A DNA stretch of 64,000 nt from Neurospora crassa OR74A (GCF_000182925.2 NC_026506.1:3348001-3412000); one strand, 5' to 3'. Positions 1 through 17,686 are shown, counted from the stretch's first letter. A program made the numbers and translations. Notes: generated by a model from the letters alone, not told the origin.

Positions 1-47
1 TCCGACTGGCGACACGGCACATAAAGAAGGGAGGACAAGATAACAAG

Positions 48-719
48 ATGGGCAACTTTTGCTCAACCTGCTTCGGCGGTAGGAGGAGCGATGACTACGA
101 TGAGGTAGGTTTCGGCATAGCGGCCACAGTCCGATGACATGGCCATCAAAAGAGGCATTCGACGGAACAAGAGAACTGACGTGGACTGTTGCGTGACACA
201 GGAGGACGAGGCCCAGCATCTCTTCGACGAGAACAACATGCACTACGGGAGCTTTGATCAGCAACACATGATGAACCAGGAAGATCCCCAAGAGACAGAA
301 AGGGAAATTGCGGCTCTGCAGGGCGTGGTGGAACGCACATCAAAGTATGCCCTCCCACCTGAAATGTCTCCCATCCAAGATCTAGTCCGAGACCCAAGTC
401 CACGGAGCCGGTAGAGCGAATAACTGACTTGGAACCGCGCAGTAACATGGTCGACATCTATGATATGGTCCCGCATGATAAACCCATGCAGGACGCTCCT
501 GCTCCCTACGGCTTTGCCAACCAGCGCTACAATGCCCTGCTTTCCAAGCTCTCAACCCACGATGACATGGCCGCCGTTGCACGGGTTGACTGGGGCACCC
601 CTGAGGACGACAGCATGGAGATGCTGCGCAAAGCTTCCTTGCCAACCATCCCCATCAAGGCTGAAGGAGGCGAGGCCCTCGTCGGTAACTTTACCGATGC
701 CGCTGCCGCCATGCGCTGA
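48..719 (+). CDS. meh1: LAMTOR1/Meh1-like lysosomal adaptor of TORC1 (EGO/Ragulator)
   Basis: Scaffold subunit that anchors the EGO/Ragulator complex and its Rag GTPases to the vacuole/late endosome so that TORC1 can sense amino acids (family knowledge). Exons 48-104, 202-344 and 443-719 give 158 residues. Both introns have GT..AG ends and a CTGAC branch point just before the acceptor. The protein opens MGNFCSTC, so Gly2 is a likely myristoylation site and Cys5/Cys8 likely palmitoylation sites. Next comes the family core (HYGSF, then EDPQE, then VVERTSNNMVDIYDMVP), which only reads correctly once both introns are removed. The C-terminal half is helix-rich as in the family. A run of 47 bases of leader precedes the start. 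Identification rests on the N-terminal lipidation motif together with the core; the fungal orthologues are poorly conserved elsewhere. Confidence 0.85.
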
Positions 720-5515
<4,796 letters not shown>

Positions 5516-5845
5516 TCAAATACTCCTCTGCTTCTCCTCGTGCCCCCTCCACAGCTCTTGAATCTGTCCCCGCACCCCCAACATATCCGCCTGCGTCTTT
5601 TCTATGGTGGCCTTGCGATTTCCCTCGCGTGACCAGCGTTCAATATCCTCTGCCATCTTGCGTAGTCTTCGATCCTTCTTGGTGATTTGCTCGCAAATTT
5701 TGCAAGGTGAAGGAATAAAGTTGGTCTCGTAGACGAGCTTGAGTCCGCACGTCTCGCCCGTGCGGTACTCCTTGTTGCACTGCTGGCGGAAGTTTCCCCA
5801 CTTCCAGTAGCCGCAGGACCAGAGGGTTTGTTCGAAGTAGCACAT
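5516..5845 (-). CDS. Small Cys/Trp-rich fungal protein of unknown function
   Basis: A single-exon gene of 109 residues, beginning at an ATG in an AAA context (CCAAAATG) and ending TGA. The N-terminal half is rich in aromatic residues and carries Cys2, Cys11, Cys23, Cys33, Cys48 and Cys51; the CxxC pair at 48-51 suggests metal binding or a disulfide. The second half is a charged helix (KKDRRLRKMAEDIERW and onward), likely a coiled coil. There is no signal peptide or membrane segment. From memory of the group, short proteins with this opening (MCYFEQT...CG.W) recur in Sordariomycetes and are annotated as hypothetical; no function is known to me. It is the only supported gene in about 14.5 kb. 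Confidence 0.75.
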   Translation of the reverse strand: MCYFEQTLWSCGYWKWGNFRQQCNKEYRTGETCGLKLVYETNFIPSPCKICEQITKKDRRLRKMAEDIERWSREGNRKATIEKTQADMLGVRGQIQELWRGHEEKQRSI

Positions 5846-8800
5846 TTTGGATGGTAGTAATTGGCGGTAGGGAAAAGGGAGGTGTGGCTGGTTGGATGGG
5901 GTGGTGGTAGCACGGTGGAAATTGTCAGGTGTGGATGGCGTGCACGTGAGGTAGGTTTGGCTTGTTGGTCGCGGGTGTAAGCCCGTTCTGTGTAATGGCT
6001 GGAGTGATGCTTGACGGAGGCAAGACTTATGGCAGACGTTGAAGGTGGAACAGGTAGACGACCGTTCAATGTTTGCTCAAGAAGCAAAATATCCGAACCG
6101 ATAGTTTACTTCCACGTCTCCTTACGTCAGCCTAATCTTTGAACACGAGTTAGTATAAGCACAAATATTGTTCTTCTTTGCCTCGATGGTCTTTCTCTTC
6201 ATCTCCTTCGTCTCCTCTTCCTCTTCGCTCCTTTCATTGTGGACATTACTTGACTGAAGAGCTGGGAGCTCCAGCAAGCCTCCTTCAGGTAACACAACAG
6301 CATCCCAGCAGCAGTCAGTTGGCAAGCAAGGGGGGGCAATGGGCAGGGAAATAGAAGCCAATCCATGAACACTGAATCATGACTTACACTTGTGACAACT
6401 TAGTCGAAACAAATTGGACCGGATGCAAGTGAACAGTTCCGCAAGCCGGGGATGAGAGGGTTGGGAGCAGTGCCGTGCCGTTCGGAGAATTCAATATCTC
6501 TGATGGGCAAAGGCAGTCGCGTTGACAGCCAAGTCGGCCTATATGGTGGGTTGTGTTGACAAACAGCTGATTGAGCGAGTGAGGGATAATAGAGGGAAGA
6601 AGTATGATCAGACTGTCTCGGTCCAAGCGGTGTTGTGCTTTGCTTGGTTGCGGCGATGTGACAATGCCAATTTTCCCTGCCGAGATTGAGCAGGATATGC
6701 CGGATGATGGAGATGGGGAATTGAGGTGATGACAATTGTTGGTATGCTTGTTTTGATAAATGCGGTTATCCTTCGATCAAAACTCGACAGTCGAGGATAC
6801 CGAGGCCATATTTATATCTTGTTACTCATCACAGACATGTTGTTCATCATCATCCCTGGTCCCTAGATGCTGTATCGTGTCGTGTCGTTTCCTCCCCCCG
6901 GTCTTCCAACGAAGACAAAGGGAAAAAAAAGAGGATCCCGGCCGTTGCAGTAGGTCCATGGTCCAGGACAGGGGGGTGGAGACCACCTACCACCATGCTA
7001 GTGCTAGAGCCCGTCAACACAATCACACGAATGGCTTCAAAAGCCACACATCAAGGGCTGGTAGGTAAAGTCCATATGCGTGATGTGACGAACTGTGTGG
7101 AGAGGCGTTTTCGTTTTGGTTTGACTTCTTTCCGGCCCTCGCCTGTAATGGTAAACCATCACAGATACAGCATGTAGTGAGGTTGTGATGGCGACCCTCT
7201 CTCCACTGGTCAAATATCCGGTGGGTAGTAGGTACCTGTTGCCAGTTCTTCCATAGATCAGGACCCTTTACCAGTTACCCCATCTGGGGTCCTCTTGAGG
7301 TGGGTATGCTGGGTGGGTAAGGCCAAAGAACTTTTCTCTTTGGCTCAACCGAACAACCCGTGCTAAATCACGTTGTCAATCATACATTGCAGGAAGCTGC
7401 TTGCGCGAGCCGGGGCAGTGGATTGTGTATATCAGTGTGCAGTACACAGTATGTAATGGCTGGAGTAGATTGGGCACGTACCATGTGTGTAGATATGCCA
7501 GGCCTGCTCAACGACATGCCGATAATTTAGCCTCGTTCCCCCCCATGTCCCGCAGGTCTTCCGGGAGAATGGCCGTCATAGGAGCCACGTCGACCATGGC
7601 TCATTTATCATGATCCCCCCCAGAACGCCTCTTCCCCACCAGGCTCTTGAAACATCTGAGTGTCCTACAGATGAGCTGGGGTAAGCCATGTTTCTTTTTG
7701 GCCCAAGATCAGCGATGGTTCCTACTTTGGAGTGGCCACCATCAAGAAGGCCCTTCTTTCCTTTGTTTCCCAAGTCATGAGGGGCGGACTGATAATGAGC
7801 TGAACAGATGCTGTAAAGATCGTATATCATGACGATGAGCCTAAAGTCTCCATTGCTTCTCGTCCTCTTTGAAATGGTGAGCAAGTGGCCACGCTCCGTT
7901 AAAACCAGACGGCCTATAAAGGTTTAGCGTTCTCGCTGTTCCTTCCATCTTCGATACAGTCAGTCCTCATTGGCTCTAGTGGCACTCTCCCACATGGTTC
8001 TCACATATGTATGTACCATGTATGGATGGATGTATGCGTGTACTTCGTACATGTTCCCTTGTTCTCTCCATTCCTCGTGGACCTTGCATACACGCGGACC
8101 CCTGTTGCTATGGTCATGTTATTACGACCCACTCGGGATGGTGCCTGAGTGTTGGGGAGTTGGAAGAAGTATCTGAACGGTGAGGGTGGTGTAGACAGCA
8201 TCAATTGAGTGCACATACCCTAATCCTTTTTCGCCTTGTTGTTGTCTCCTTCCTCTCTTTGCGTGTGCGCCCCACCGACTTTTGCTAGGCACTTCCAGTA
8301 CGGGACTTGGCTGGGCCAGGTTGCCCATCAAGGAGAAACACGCAGATAGACCCGTGAGGATCTTTTCTGCTAATGGAACCAGCACTAGAGCACTCAATCC
8401 TGTATCGGCCCACATAGCAGAAGGATATCCGGCTAGCGTGGGTTTCAGGGCCATCATTTATGGCCGCGGCCGGTACAGGTGGCCGGTCTCCGAAGGCTAA
8501 GACCAGGGTTTGGACCTAAAGTAGGTCTAAGGGGTAAGGCCACAGGATCCGCAAGAAGACAAGGGAAAGCGTGCAGACGTGGAAAGGTTTTCTAGGTTTG
8601 TGTCGTATATGTGAACGGATTACGGTCAAACTGGTCAACAAAAGGGCCCAATCACAAAAACTGGCCATAGTGACAGTACGACTTCAAACATTTCTCAATC
8701 GGCTTGAACGAGAGTAGAAGCCGGTCCTCTGAACCTTGAGCCTCGAACGCGGTGAAATCTAAAAAAGGTCGCTAGTCTAGAGCAGGTCGATCCTAACCAC

Positions 8801-11800
8801 TTGGTTGTGTTCTACCACTTCTCAAGTCTCTCACGCAGAAACGCCATCATAAGCGTGATTAGTTGGACCAGCTCTATCGAGCTCCTGTTAACTTCGCGGA
8901 TTTTAAGGAATAACCACATATTTCTGCGTTGCGTAATGACCAATGGTTGGTGGCCTAGGGGGCCACAGGACGGGTAGGTCACTGTACTCGGGGTCGAAGT
9001 ATGGGGCCTTGCTTCGCCAGGACTGCCAACCAATGGTCAACACCAGACGTGCTAAATCGCGGGAGTTGATGGCACAGCCTGGCTACAGCTCGGGAGGCTT
9101 TGGGTCATCTGAATGGCAGTTAGTTCCGTCTGATAAGCACAAATCATTCTCAAAGGACGTTGAGACTCACGGCACCCATGGCCTACCATCAAATCCGTGG
9201 ATTAGCGGCATTAGAGCGTTGCGGCCCTGGCTGCAGCCACGCTTCGAGTGTTGATAGGAGCAGATGGGGAGCAAGGGACACTCTAACAGCGCACGCTCGC
9301 AGGAACGTTCTCTCACATGAACTCTCGCCGTTATCCCGGTGGGGACGGTCAACTTCGACCTTAAAATTCACCCATATCAACTCCGCGGGCTGTCACACCT
9401 TCTAGATTCTGTCATATCAGTCTACACCATCAACGAGTGACTGCAAGAAACATATGGCGACGTGGCAAGCGTTGACTAGTGATGGCTTGAAGCCCGCTTC
9501 AGGGATTTTCCCCATCCATTATCGAGCTATATTGCGCCGGTGTGTTTGATATCCATATGAAGCCTAGAGGATAGCAATCGTGTCTAGCCAGGTTCAAGTC
9601 TCTCAGTGCTCATAAACATTATGATGAGCCACGTCTGGATTCAAAGCTGGCAAAGGCCTGCTTCACGGAAAAGCCACTTGGGTTCTAGATCAGTCCTTCC
9701 AATAAAGGTAATACTGAAAACCGGGACGAACGGACGAACTGTTGAGTGGAAGGATCCGCAGCACACAGCAGGGTTGAGTGGGTCGAGTTTAAGGAGAGCG
9801 AAAGAACAGCAAACACAAGGGTCATGAAGGACAAACGCGCAGAGATCATGGGGCGAAGTCTTCTGGTGCCGAAAGTAAGAGGGGGGCTACCTCCTTCTGC
9901 CCTGGTAGGGACCCATAGTGGAATGAGACGTTGCTCAGAGGAACCGAGGCATCAGCTCCATCCTGATGGGGGCTGTGACTTACACTTCATCATGCTTCCT
10001 GTGGGGTGATACAAGCGGGATGATCATGAACTGCTGCGGGCTCGCGAGGTTGCTACAGTCGCAGCATACAAGACGCAATATCCGGACCCTTATTCCGGGG
10101 TATGGTCTGCTTGACTATCCTGTTTCGCGTCAAGTCTGGGTTGAATAAATGGGCCAAATGGGGAACATGAACATACCGTGTGGCTCCGACCTTGGCCTTT
10201 GCCGACTGTGTGACACGAGGACCGAACACGTTCCGCGCAAGCCTGGCCTTGACTCTTTTTGGCCTTGGCAGCCAATTCAAGTTCCATCTAAGAAATGAAT
10301 CCCCAAAATTTCCTCTTCCAGAATAGGCAGTCAATTATCATCATTTCAAATTCAAGCTCCTCAGGGTCTGAAGGGGTGTAGGATTCATTTGGACATCCTG
10401 GGAAACAGGGACAAGCCGAAAATGAGACAAGGGTGACCGGATATGAAGCGACGCTGTGGTCAAGCTTTTGCGTTATCAGGCTGGGCCAACGGGCCAAGGG
10501 AGAAAGTGGAGTTGTAGGGTAAACAAGGCCGTGGTGAGGCGACCAGGCGTTGATCTTGCCCCGTATCTCGACAGATTTTGCACGGAGTGTGTAGTCTTCT
10601 CTAGCAAAATACCCTTTTTTTGTCTTGTCTATTCCTGATTCAGGACCGGTCGTCATGGCCGAGTAGATCAGGCGCGGCCCGTTCCCCCATAACTTGCATC
10701 CGTATACGAGACAGGTTAAGTTCGAGCCGCGCAAAGTCAGATAATTGTTGTCGTCAGATCCCGTACACCGCCCTGGGTGAAGGGGGCCTCCAAGCCATTG
10801 GAGTGTGAATGCAAAGTTTGGGACGGTAGCTGAGCGGCGTCAAGTAGGAATATGAGCAGCAGCTGCCGGCTGCGCGCCGTTGGTGAAAGAAAGATATTCG
10901 AAACTGATCGAGATGTTCTCGGCTATTTGATGCATCCGGCAGGGGTTGATGCCGTTACACCAACGAAAAGCGTTCAGAAGGCTGCCAGCCTTTTCTTTCA
11001 GGAAGAGGTTACGGAGCAGGTCATTGTAAAAATGTGTAAGGCGATAGTTGTGATGGCCCAAACGGTGGTGATGGCTGCTCATGCCGTCCCATATAGCGAT
11101 GATGCGATGGAGCTGGACGTTGTAAGATGCCAAGATGGGAGGTACACTAAAGAATGTACGGATTAGCTTGTGCAAGGTACAGGCTACATTATAACGCAGC
11201 AACGAGGTTAGCTCGACGTGAAGCGGCCTGAAGCGATCGACTCACAGTTGAGAACAGGGATTTGACGGATCACTTTTCGGGAGCGACGGGTAACGGAGGG
11301 AGGTGTCTAGGAACAGCCTCAACGGAGCCAGCTGAGTCGTCTCATTGGTCGGCCCTGCCTTGGGGGTAAGACGGGAGTGGACAGAGAGGGTCGCCGAACT
11401 GACGACCAGTCTTGGGCCATTTGCTCACGGATTTGCCCTTGACTACTGTATTCTAAGGCTTGGGCGCCCGTCACAATTCGTCTTGACTCCACTTGAAACG
11501 GTCACACAACGGGCCCGTGTCTGATAATAAATACGGTGGCCGTACCGTCATCGCCTCGACCTTTGCGTACGCAGTAGAGGACTTCACTTGCGAGCAGAGT
11601 CTCGGGTGCCGCGTCGCAGTCGATGTTCAAAGACCTTCTTCTCCCCTCACTTCTCCGTCCCTGCAGACGCTCGCGCGTATGCTTTGACTGCATCATTAGT
11701 CCTGCAGGGAAATGGCTCATCTTCATAGTTCCAACGCCAACCACTTTCCACAGACATCCACAAATGAGCTCGGATCGCAAGGAATTGGACGATGTGCTGG

Positions 11801-14800
11801 CAGGCTGGCTGGCCCAGACTATGGAGGGTGCATGGTTCTTACACCAAGTAAGCCGGGGTAGGGGGGGGAGGAAAACATTATCATCCCTGTAGCTAACGGC
11901 TGAGGAGAGGGAAGGGCAACCGACTTTTTCGGAGTATCGGGGGGATGTGTGGCTCCTCCACCACTGAGAGTTGCAGGACTCCGAGTCCGGTGATTGCAAA
12001 TGTGCAGGAAAAGAAACTGTTGATGCCAATTTGCCACTCATACACGGATTGGGCTGCAGTGTGGTGGGAGTGGTGTACTTGCCCGAGAGGCGAGTACGCT
12101 CTGCCCTCATCGGCGGAGGCTCGTGAGTTTTCGAGTCGATGTGTGTACGAAAAGGGCGATTGGGAGCCGTGATAGTGATGAGAAAGTCAATGGCCGCATC
12201 ACAGAAGGCCAGCCCCACGACACGTCATGAACGCGTTCAAGAATGAGCTTGCTAAAGTATGCGACCGAGCTGCAGAACGGACGGCTGGTGGGGTCCACGA
12301 GGGAGCAAACCCGACGGGCGTTCGATGACATTTCGGGGACTACCCAGAGGCAGAGGTTGAGAAGTAACAGCGAAGTATAAGCAGCTTTGGCCGGCTTGGC
12401 CAGCTTCTTCTCGGCTGATAGTCTTGGGTAGCCTGCTCGGTAAGACGATGATCATGGTCCGGTGTTTTTCTTGCACAAGGCTCAAGCTCAGACCGAAGAG
12501 CGTCTTGCTCCAATCGTTTAGCGAGCGTCAAGTGAAAGCGAGACCGGTGAACAGCTTCGCTAGAAACTGGAGTCTCTAACCGAAATCCGGGGCTCCATCT
12601 TGATGGGTGCACCTGATTCTTTGGCCGGATCGGGGACCTAGCTGCTCATGGTTGCTGTGAGCCGTCAGTTCACATATCGAGATTCGGCACAGTCCGCCGT
12701 CGTTTGAGAGATGTCTGTCTACTTGGCACACTGTGACCGACAGGGGAAGCCCACTGGATGCCTTTGACACTCAAACCACCCTAACGAGTAACGGCAGGTG
12801 AGGCTGTCATCCTCCGTTCCCCTGTTGTTTTCCCCTTGCCCACTGTTGGTTTGGCCCCCAGATCTCTCCCCTGAGGCCTCCTGTAAGCCACCGGGATCCC
12901 TGCGCTGGACGGGATGAACCAATGTTTTTGCTCGGCCAAAACGGTTTGAAACTGAGTGGCCTTGGATCAGGCTGGAGCAGCTAGAGAGCTCCTCACTCTG
13001 ACCCCCTTTCCCGGCCAAACTTTCAAGAAGGCTGGAGAAGGACAGAGACAAGACGGGCAAGAGAGGGGGCGTGAAAAAGGAGGGCATTGGACGCCTTGTC
13101 GACTTACACGGTGGCAGCAAGCCAATGAGCGACAGGGGACTCTTGTTCAGATGCGGCAAGGCCCCATGTCCAACGTCACATCCGAGATAGCCGTACGTTG
13201 AAGTGTTTCTACACTAGTGTAGTGTAGGCCAGGGTCGGGGGTCCTGGAATTGGGGGTTGTGATTCGCAGCGCGCTTAACCGTCCAAGACGTGCCATTCAG
13301 CGAGACTGGAGTACAGGAGATGGGTTCATCATGGATTTGACGAGGTTCGCGTCATTATCCAGAACGAGCATAGCATGGATCGCTCGTCAGTGGCCTAATT
13401 GAGCAGGTTGTGACTCGGTAAGAGGTGGTATGCAGAATGGAGAGAGTGGAAAAGTAAAAGGGCGGTGGTATTGGTGAGTTGGGGATGATGATGATGCGTT
13501 GGGCGACGTGGGATATGCTCAACAGAATTTGACGTTCAATTTGACGAAGTGGCCCATGTATGGTGGTGGTGGTGGTGGTGGTGGTGGTGGTGGTGATCAA
13601 GGGAAGTGCCCGTCTCAGGTCACTGCAGCCTGTGCGCACACAAAAATTGTGATCTGGGTAGTCAGAGGCGGCTCCTTCCGAGTCCTGTCTCACGACTGAA
13701 ATGGAAAGGAAAGAGCAAAAGACCCTGTCCTCCCTCGACTGAGCCTACCTACCTAGATACACTAGTGGTTCATTGCCGCGCGGAAGAGGAAACGGCGGCA
13801 GACGGTGAAGGGGGGAGGAAACCGTCGCGCTTTCCCAGTACAACGCGGCCTGGCAAGCGGCCATTGGTGAAACCGATGCACAGACTCTTGTAAGGTCTGT
13901 GCAGTGTGCAGTGTGCAGTGTCCGCGCTGCTTCCTCCCCCGTTCACAGCGAGCCAATCATCATCCAGGGTACAGTATGTCATGCTTCTTTCCCGCACCTG
14001 CCCTGTTGCTCTTCTGCCCGACTTCACTCCTTCCCATCGACCACCGAATCGACCCTTCATCGGTCACTTCCACCACCTTGCCAATTCACTGCAGTTCCCG
14101 TCATTCAATTTTGTCGAGCCTCACCACCATTTCCACATTGCCCGCTTCGTTTGAACTTTTCATATCAGTTACCTCTACTTTGACTCTTCCACTCCCGTCT
14201 TGTCTGGTCCAAATCAGCGGCCTGCAGACCTGCCCCACCATTCCGCGTCTCGGCTTGGACTCCATCCGAGAGAACAAAGTGCAGTGGTGACGTTGTCGCG
14301 CGCGGCCATCACTTGGCTCATCTTGATTCATCACCTTGATCACTCACCTCACCCTCCAAACTGGAGACACACTCATCATGTCGGACTTGATACCGTGATT
14401 TCAGCAACCCTCGTCAATTTACAAACTCACCGTGCCAAAGAACATCTCGATTACCGTCCTATACGCGATCACTTCCACCATAGTCCAAGCAATACCTCAA
14501 ACACATTCCATCATCATCAAAGTACGGTGCCGTTTTTCGGCCTCCTGGTCCATCCACCTCCCCGTCCTGTTCACTTGGCACGCTTCGGTCCTCCTGTCAT
14601 GTAACATCTCGTCATTGCGACCGCCGGCTGGACTCGATCGAGACCTGAGTCCTGCTCACATGAACAGCCCCCAACAAGATATCGTGCAGTGATACCTCGG
14701 TGATTTCTGCAAGCTACTGTACTCCATCAGGCCAAGAATCCTCCTCCTCGTCTTCTTTATCTCGGTCGACGATTCCCAGCCACCAGCCCGGCCAGGAGTA

Positions 14801-15255
14801 CATCCGAAGGCCAATCTAGCAGACCACATCAGCCTAGCTGTATCTTTTCTCTAACGCCTTCTTGATTAGCCGCACCGCGGACTCACGGATTCATACCAGA
14901 CGTCACCGCTCTCCGCTTTTCTGTCGGAAAACTACCCAGCGTCCCGCGATTGGCAGCCGCGGCAAGAATAACGAACGGGAGAGGAGACGTATGCGAGCAA
15001 AAACACGCTCTTGATTCGACATTGACGCGGTTCTGGGCTCCTGGAATTATTTGTCTCGCTTCCTCTCTACAGCCCGCCCCGCTATCAAAAGTTTGTATTT
15101 GCATGTTAACTGAGGTAAATCAAGTGGACACCAGACAAACTCGGGCAAATAACTCGAGGCCCGACTAGGCTAGCACGACTGGTCGGTCCGTCATACTCGC
15201 TGATCACGAAAACATCAGACGCACGTCGCCGGATTGAGCAAGAAAGCCCTTGCCT
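5846..15255. other. Gene-poor intergenic region of 9.4 kb
   Basis: No gene could be supported on either strand. Open frames reach about 240 codons (11502-12218, minus) but lack family motifs and look like background of a G+C-moderate genome. The base composition is ordinary and not RIP-like. Recognisable items are a 14-bp palindrome at 13209-13222, a GGT microsatellite at 13561-13595, a three-fold repeat of a TGCAGTG word near 13905-13920, and TAGGTAC words near 7230 and 13745. From about 13980 to 14500 the plus strand is pyrimidine-rich, like a long fungal 5' leader, and may belong to the F-box gene starting at 15256. Unseen noncoding RNAs cannot be excluded. Confidence 0.55.
13561..13595. 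repeat. (GGT)n microsatellite
   Basis: About 11 uninterrupted GGT units in intergenic DNA. Confidence 0.95.
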
Positions 15256-16505
15256 ATGGCGCCATTGCCGCTCCAGTCAGGGGCCGGCCAGCGGCAGATC
15301 TGGTCCTGGCCCACCGTTGAAGAAGAGAGGGATGAGGAGCAACTCGAGGAAAGTACCAGTGTGCAATTTGCCAGCCAGACAAGTCAAATGACACTGCTCT
15401 CTTCGGGAAGCACTCCACTTCCTGTGATGGAGAGGTCTGAAGGATCTTCAAGGGAGTGGGATGGCATGGCAACAGGAGGGGTGAACAATATCCTTACTGA
15501 TATCCGTCCCGATACACGTGCTATCGTGAGACTCAGTGAGCACCGAAAAGAGTCCGACACGAATTTTGAGAAAACTGGACATCACGTGCAACTGACGGAA
15601 CTACCAAACGAAGTATTGTACGAGATTCTGAGCCATCTAGACGTCTGCGATTTGTTCTCGACATCTAAAGTGAGTTTCACTTTTCTTAGGTACAATTTAT
15701 ACGTCTGTCCTCCTCTCCTTCTTTGTACTGGTGACTTGAACTCTTGTTTCTTTCCTCGTCACCGTGCCGTAAATCATTCTAGCGACCTCACATTTTGCCC
15801 TGATTACACACCATGTACATTTGCCAATCACATCCCATCCATTTTCCACGTTTCTTAGCCACTTTGACCATGGTGCTACACCTCTCTTGCACCTCCACCC
15901 AGAGAAGGACCGTCAAATCTTTGTCCTGTACAATTCCGTCTCTTTTCTGCCTATTCATGACTACGAAGCAAGAAACATAGTACTAACAAAACATCCCCCA
16001 GACCTCTCATCACCTCCGCACCCTCTCCACCTCCCCAACCTTACACACCCTCCGCCTCCGCCGCGCCCGCCTCCTCCTTCCTCTATCCCTCACCTCCCCT
16101 AGCCGCCCTTCCCTCGCTGACCTGATCCGGCGCTCCATCTTTCTTACCAACACCGCCCTGATGTCCCGTAAGCTTGCCCGCAAGCTAGCCTCCATCCACC
16201 TCGCCCGCCGTCTCGCCGCCCGTCCCTCGGCTGAGCAGCTGGTGGAGCGCTGTGTGTTGCCGGCTGAGTGCGTTCCTTGTGGGACCAGAAAGAAAGTAAT
16301 GGTTGCGCCGGCGCTGGTAGCCAAGAAGAGAGCGGTGGAGAGGGAGAGGGTGAAGGATGGGTTGAGGGGGTGGATTGGCGAGGTGTGGATGGGCAGAGTG
16401 AAGGAGAGGGAGGGTAAGGTAAGAAAGGAGGAGGAGGAGACCGGGGTGGGGAGGGTTTGGAGATTAAGAAGGTTCTGGGAGGGGGTTAGTCGGGGGAGGG
16501 TTTAG
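15256..16505 (+). CDS. F-box protein with basic C-terminal region
   Basis: Probable substrate receptor of an SCF (Skp1-cullin-F-box) ubiquitin ligase. Exons 15256-15669 and 16002-16505 give 305 residues. The 332-nt intron has a GTGAGT donor and a perfect TACTAAC branch point about 15 nt before its acceptor. The start is the first ATG in frame, 18 bases after an in-frame TGA. The F-box is at about residues 112-148 (LTELPNEVLYEILSHLDVCD) and is split by the intron; splicing restores the core as FSTSK-TSHHLRTLS. A basic region follows with LADLIRRSIFLTN and the stretch LVERCVLPAECVP, which I recall from related Sordariomycete F-box proteins. The C-terminus is rich in Arg, Lys and Glu. No WD40 or leucine-rich repeats are present, so the substrate is unknown. 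Confidence 0.8.
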
Positions 16506-17204
16506 GGGTGTATGATTGAAATGAGGAGGGGGATGGTCTATTTGGTCTCAGTAAGCGTAGGTTAATAATGGAGGAGTGTGTGAGTGAGTATGGGCGAGGG
16601 CGTTGGATAAATTTGAGTCACGATGTAGATGAGGGAGGTCCTGCTGCTCGATTTCGGTTTGGCGTCTTTTTTATCTTTCACTTGTTCATCTGCTGTTAGT
16701 CAGTTAGTTGTGATTTACCATATGCTGGACATATCAAGGCGCAAGTTTCTGCTTGAGTATGGGTATCATCTGTTCAAATAGTCAATACTTGGAACAACAA
16801 TCACAGCGATTTCTTTATTGATTCTTTATCATTGAGTCCATAGGTAATGTATTGTGCCTCAGCTCACATCTCAGTGCCCTCACAACAGATCAGTTGGAGC
16901 CGTAATATCGTAGATAGATAGGCAACACATCCACCATTTGACCGAGTGACTGACATTCTTTACTTATCTATACCTGAGCCAGCCCTCAGCCCTCATGTAT
17001 ATACCGAGAACCTCGCTCCTTCCATTCTTAGATTGTCCATGCCATCCCTCCATTTCTCCATTTCCTTTCACTCAGGCAACCAAATGCCAATGTTTCAGTG
17101 ACTTACACTCGTACACTCGTCAAAGAGGTACTGCAGTGACCGTGGTCCAATTTCCACCTCCTGTACCGAGCCTCAATCTCATTGCCCCCGTCTGGTCTTG
17201 GCAT
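16506..17204. other. Convergent 3' flank between F-box gene and small Thr/Lys-rich gene
   Basis: About 700 bases between two convergent stops. No gene or repeat of note was seen; it presumably holds both 3' UTRs. Confidence 0.6.
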
Positions 17205-17519
17205 TCACTTCTTCTTCTCCTTGCTATCATCCTTAGCTTCCTTGTTATCATCCTTGGCCTCCTCAGCCTTCTTTGCCTCCTTAGCCTCCTTGACCTTAGT
17301 CTCCTTCTCCCCCTGCTTCTCAATCACAGCGGCAGCCACAGTGGCAGGGACACTGGCAGACTCAGCAGCAGCGGTAGGCTCGGTGGCGGTGGTTGTGGCG
17401 GAGGTGGTGGTCTCCTCGATGACAGTGGTGGTAATGGTGGCTGTGGTTCCAGCGGGGGAGACGGTGGTCTCCTTGGTTTGCTCGCAGGCAATGGTGGTGG
17501 TGGGAGTCTGGCCGGACAT
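17205..17519 (-). CDS. Small Thr/Ala/Lys-rich protein of unknown function
   Basis: A single exon of 104 residues with an A-rich start context (AAAAAAATG). The first two thirds are almost only Thr, Ala, Val, Ser and Glu. The last third is a charged Lys/Glu/Ala stretch (EAKEAKKAEEAK) ending in a KEKKK tail. No signal peptide, domain or cysteine pattern is visible beyond one Cys, and the protein is probably disordered. Support for a real gene comes from upstream: a TATATAAG box about 170 bases before the ATG and a C/A/T-rich leader of the kind found on highly expressed fungal genes. It could be a stress or starvation-induced hydrophilic protein, but nothing in the sequence proves this. Confidence 0.55.
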   Translation of the reverse strand: MSGQTPTTTIACEQTKETTVSPAGTTATITTTVIEETTTSATTTATEPTAAAESASVPATVAAAVIEKQGEKETKVKEAKEAKKAEEAKDDNKEAKDDSKEKKK

Positions 17520-17686
17520 TTTTTTGGTGGTAATTTCTTTGGGTTGGGAAGTAAGGAGTTGTGGTTGGAATATGGGTTTTTGGGGGGAGTTTGGATTGTT
17601 GGTGTAGTTGAAAAGTGTGAAAGTGGCTTGAGATGTGATGATGGATGAGTGAGGTTTCTGGGGGGGGAAAGAGTAGAATAAGGGTT

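Noticed and set aside
11502-12218. Open frame of 238 codons on the minus strand
   Set aside because: No domain, no codon regularity, no intron or promoter context; consistent with chance in G+C-moderate DNA.
7000-15000. Possible CRISPR, biosynthetic cluster or viral system in the gene desert
   Set aside because: No regular spaced repeats, no synthase or tailoring-enzyme motifs, and no viral polymerase motifs were found.
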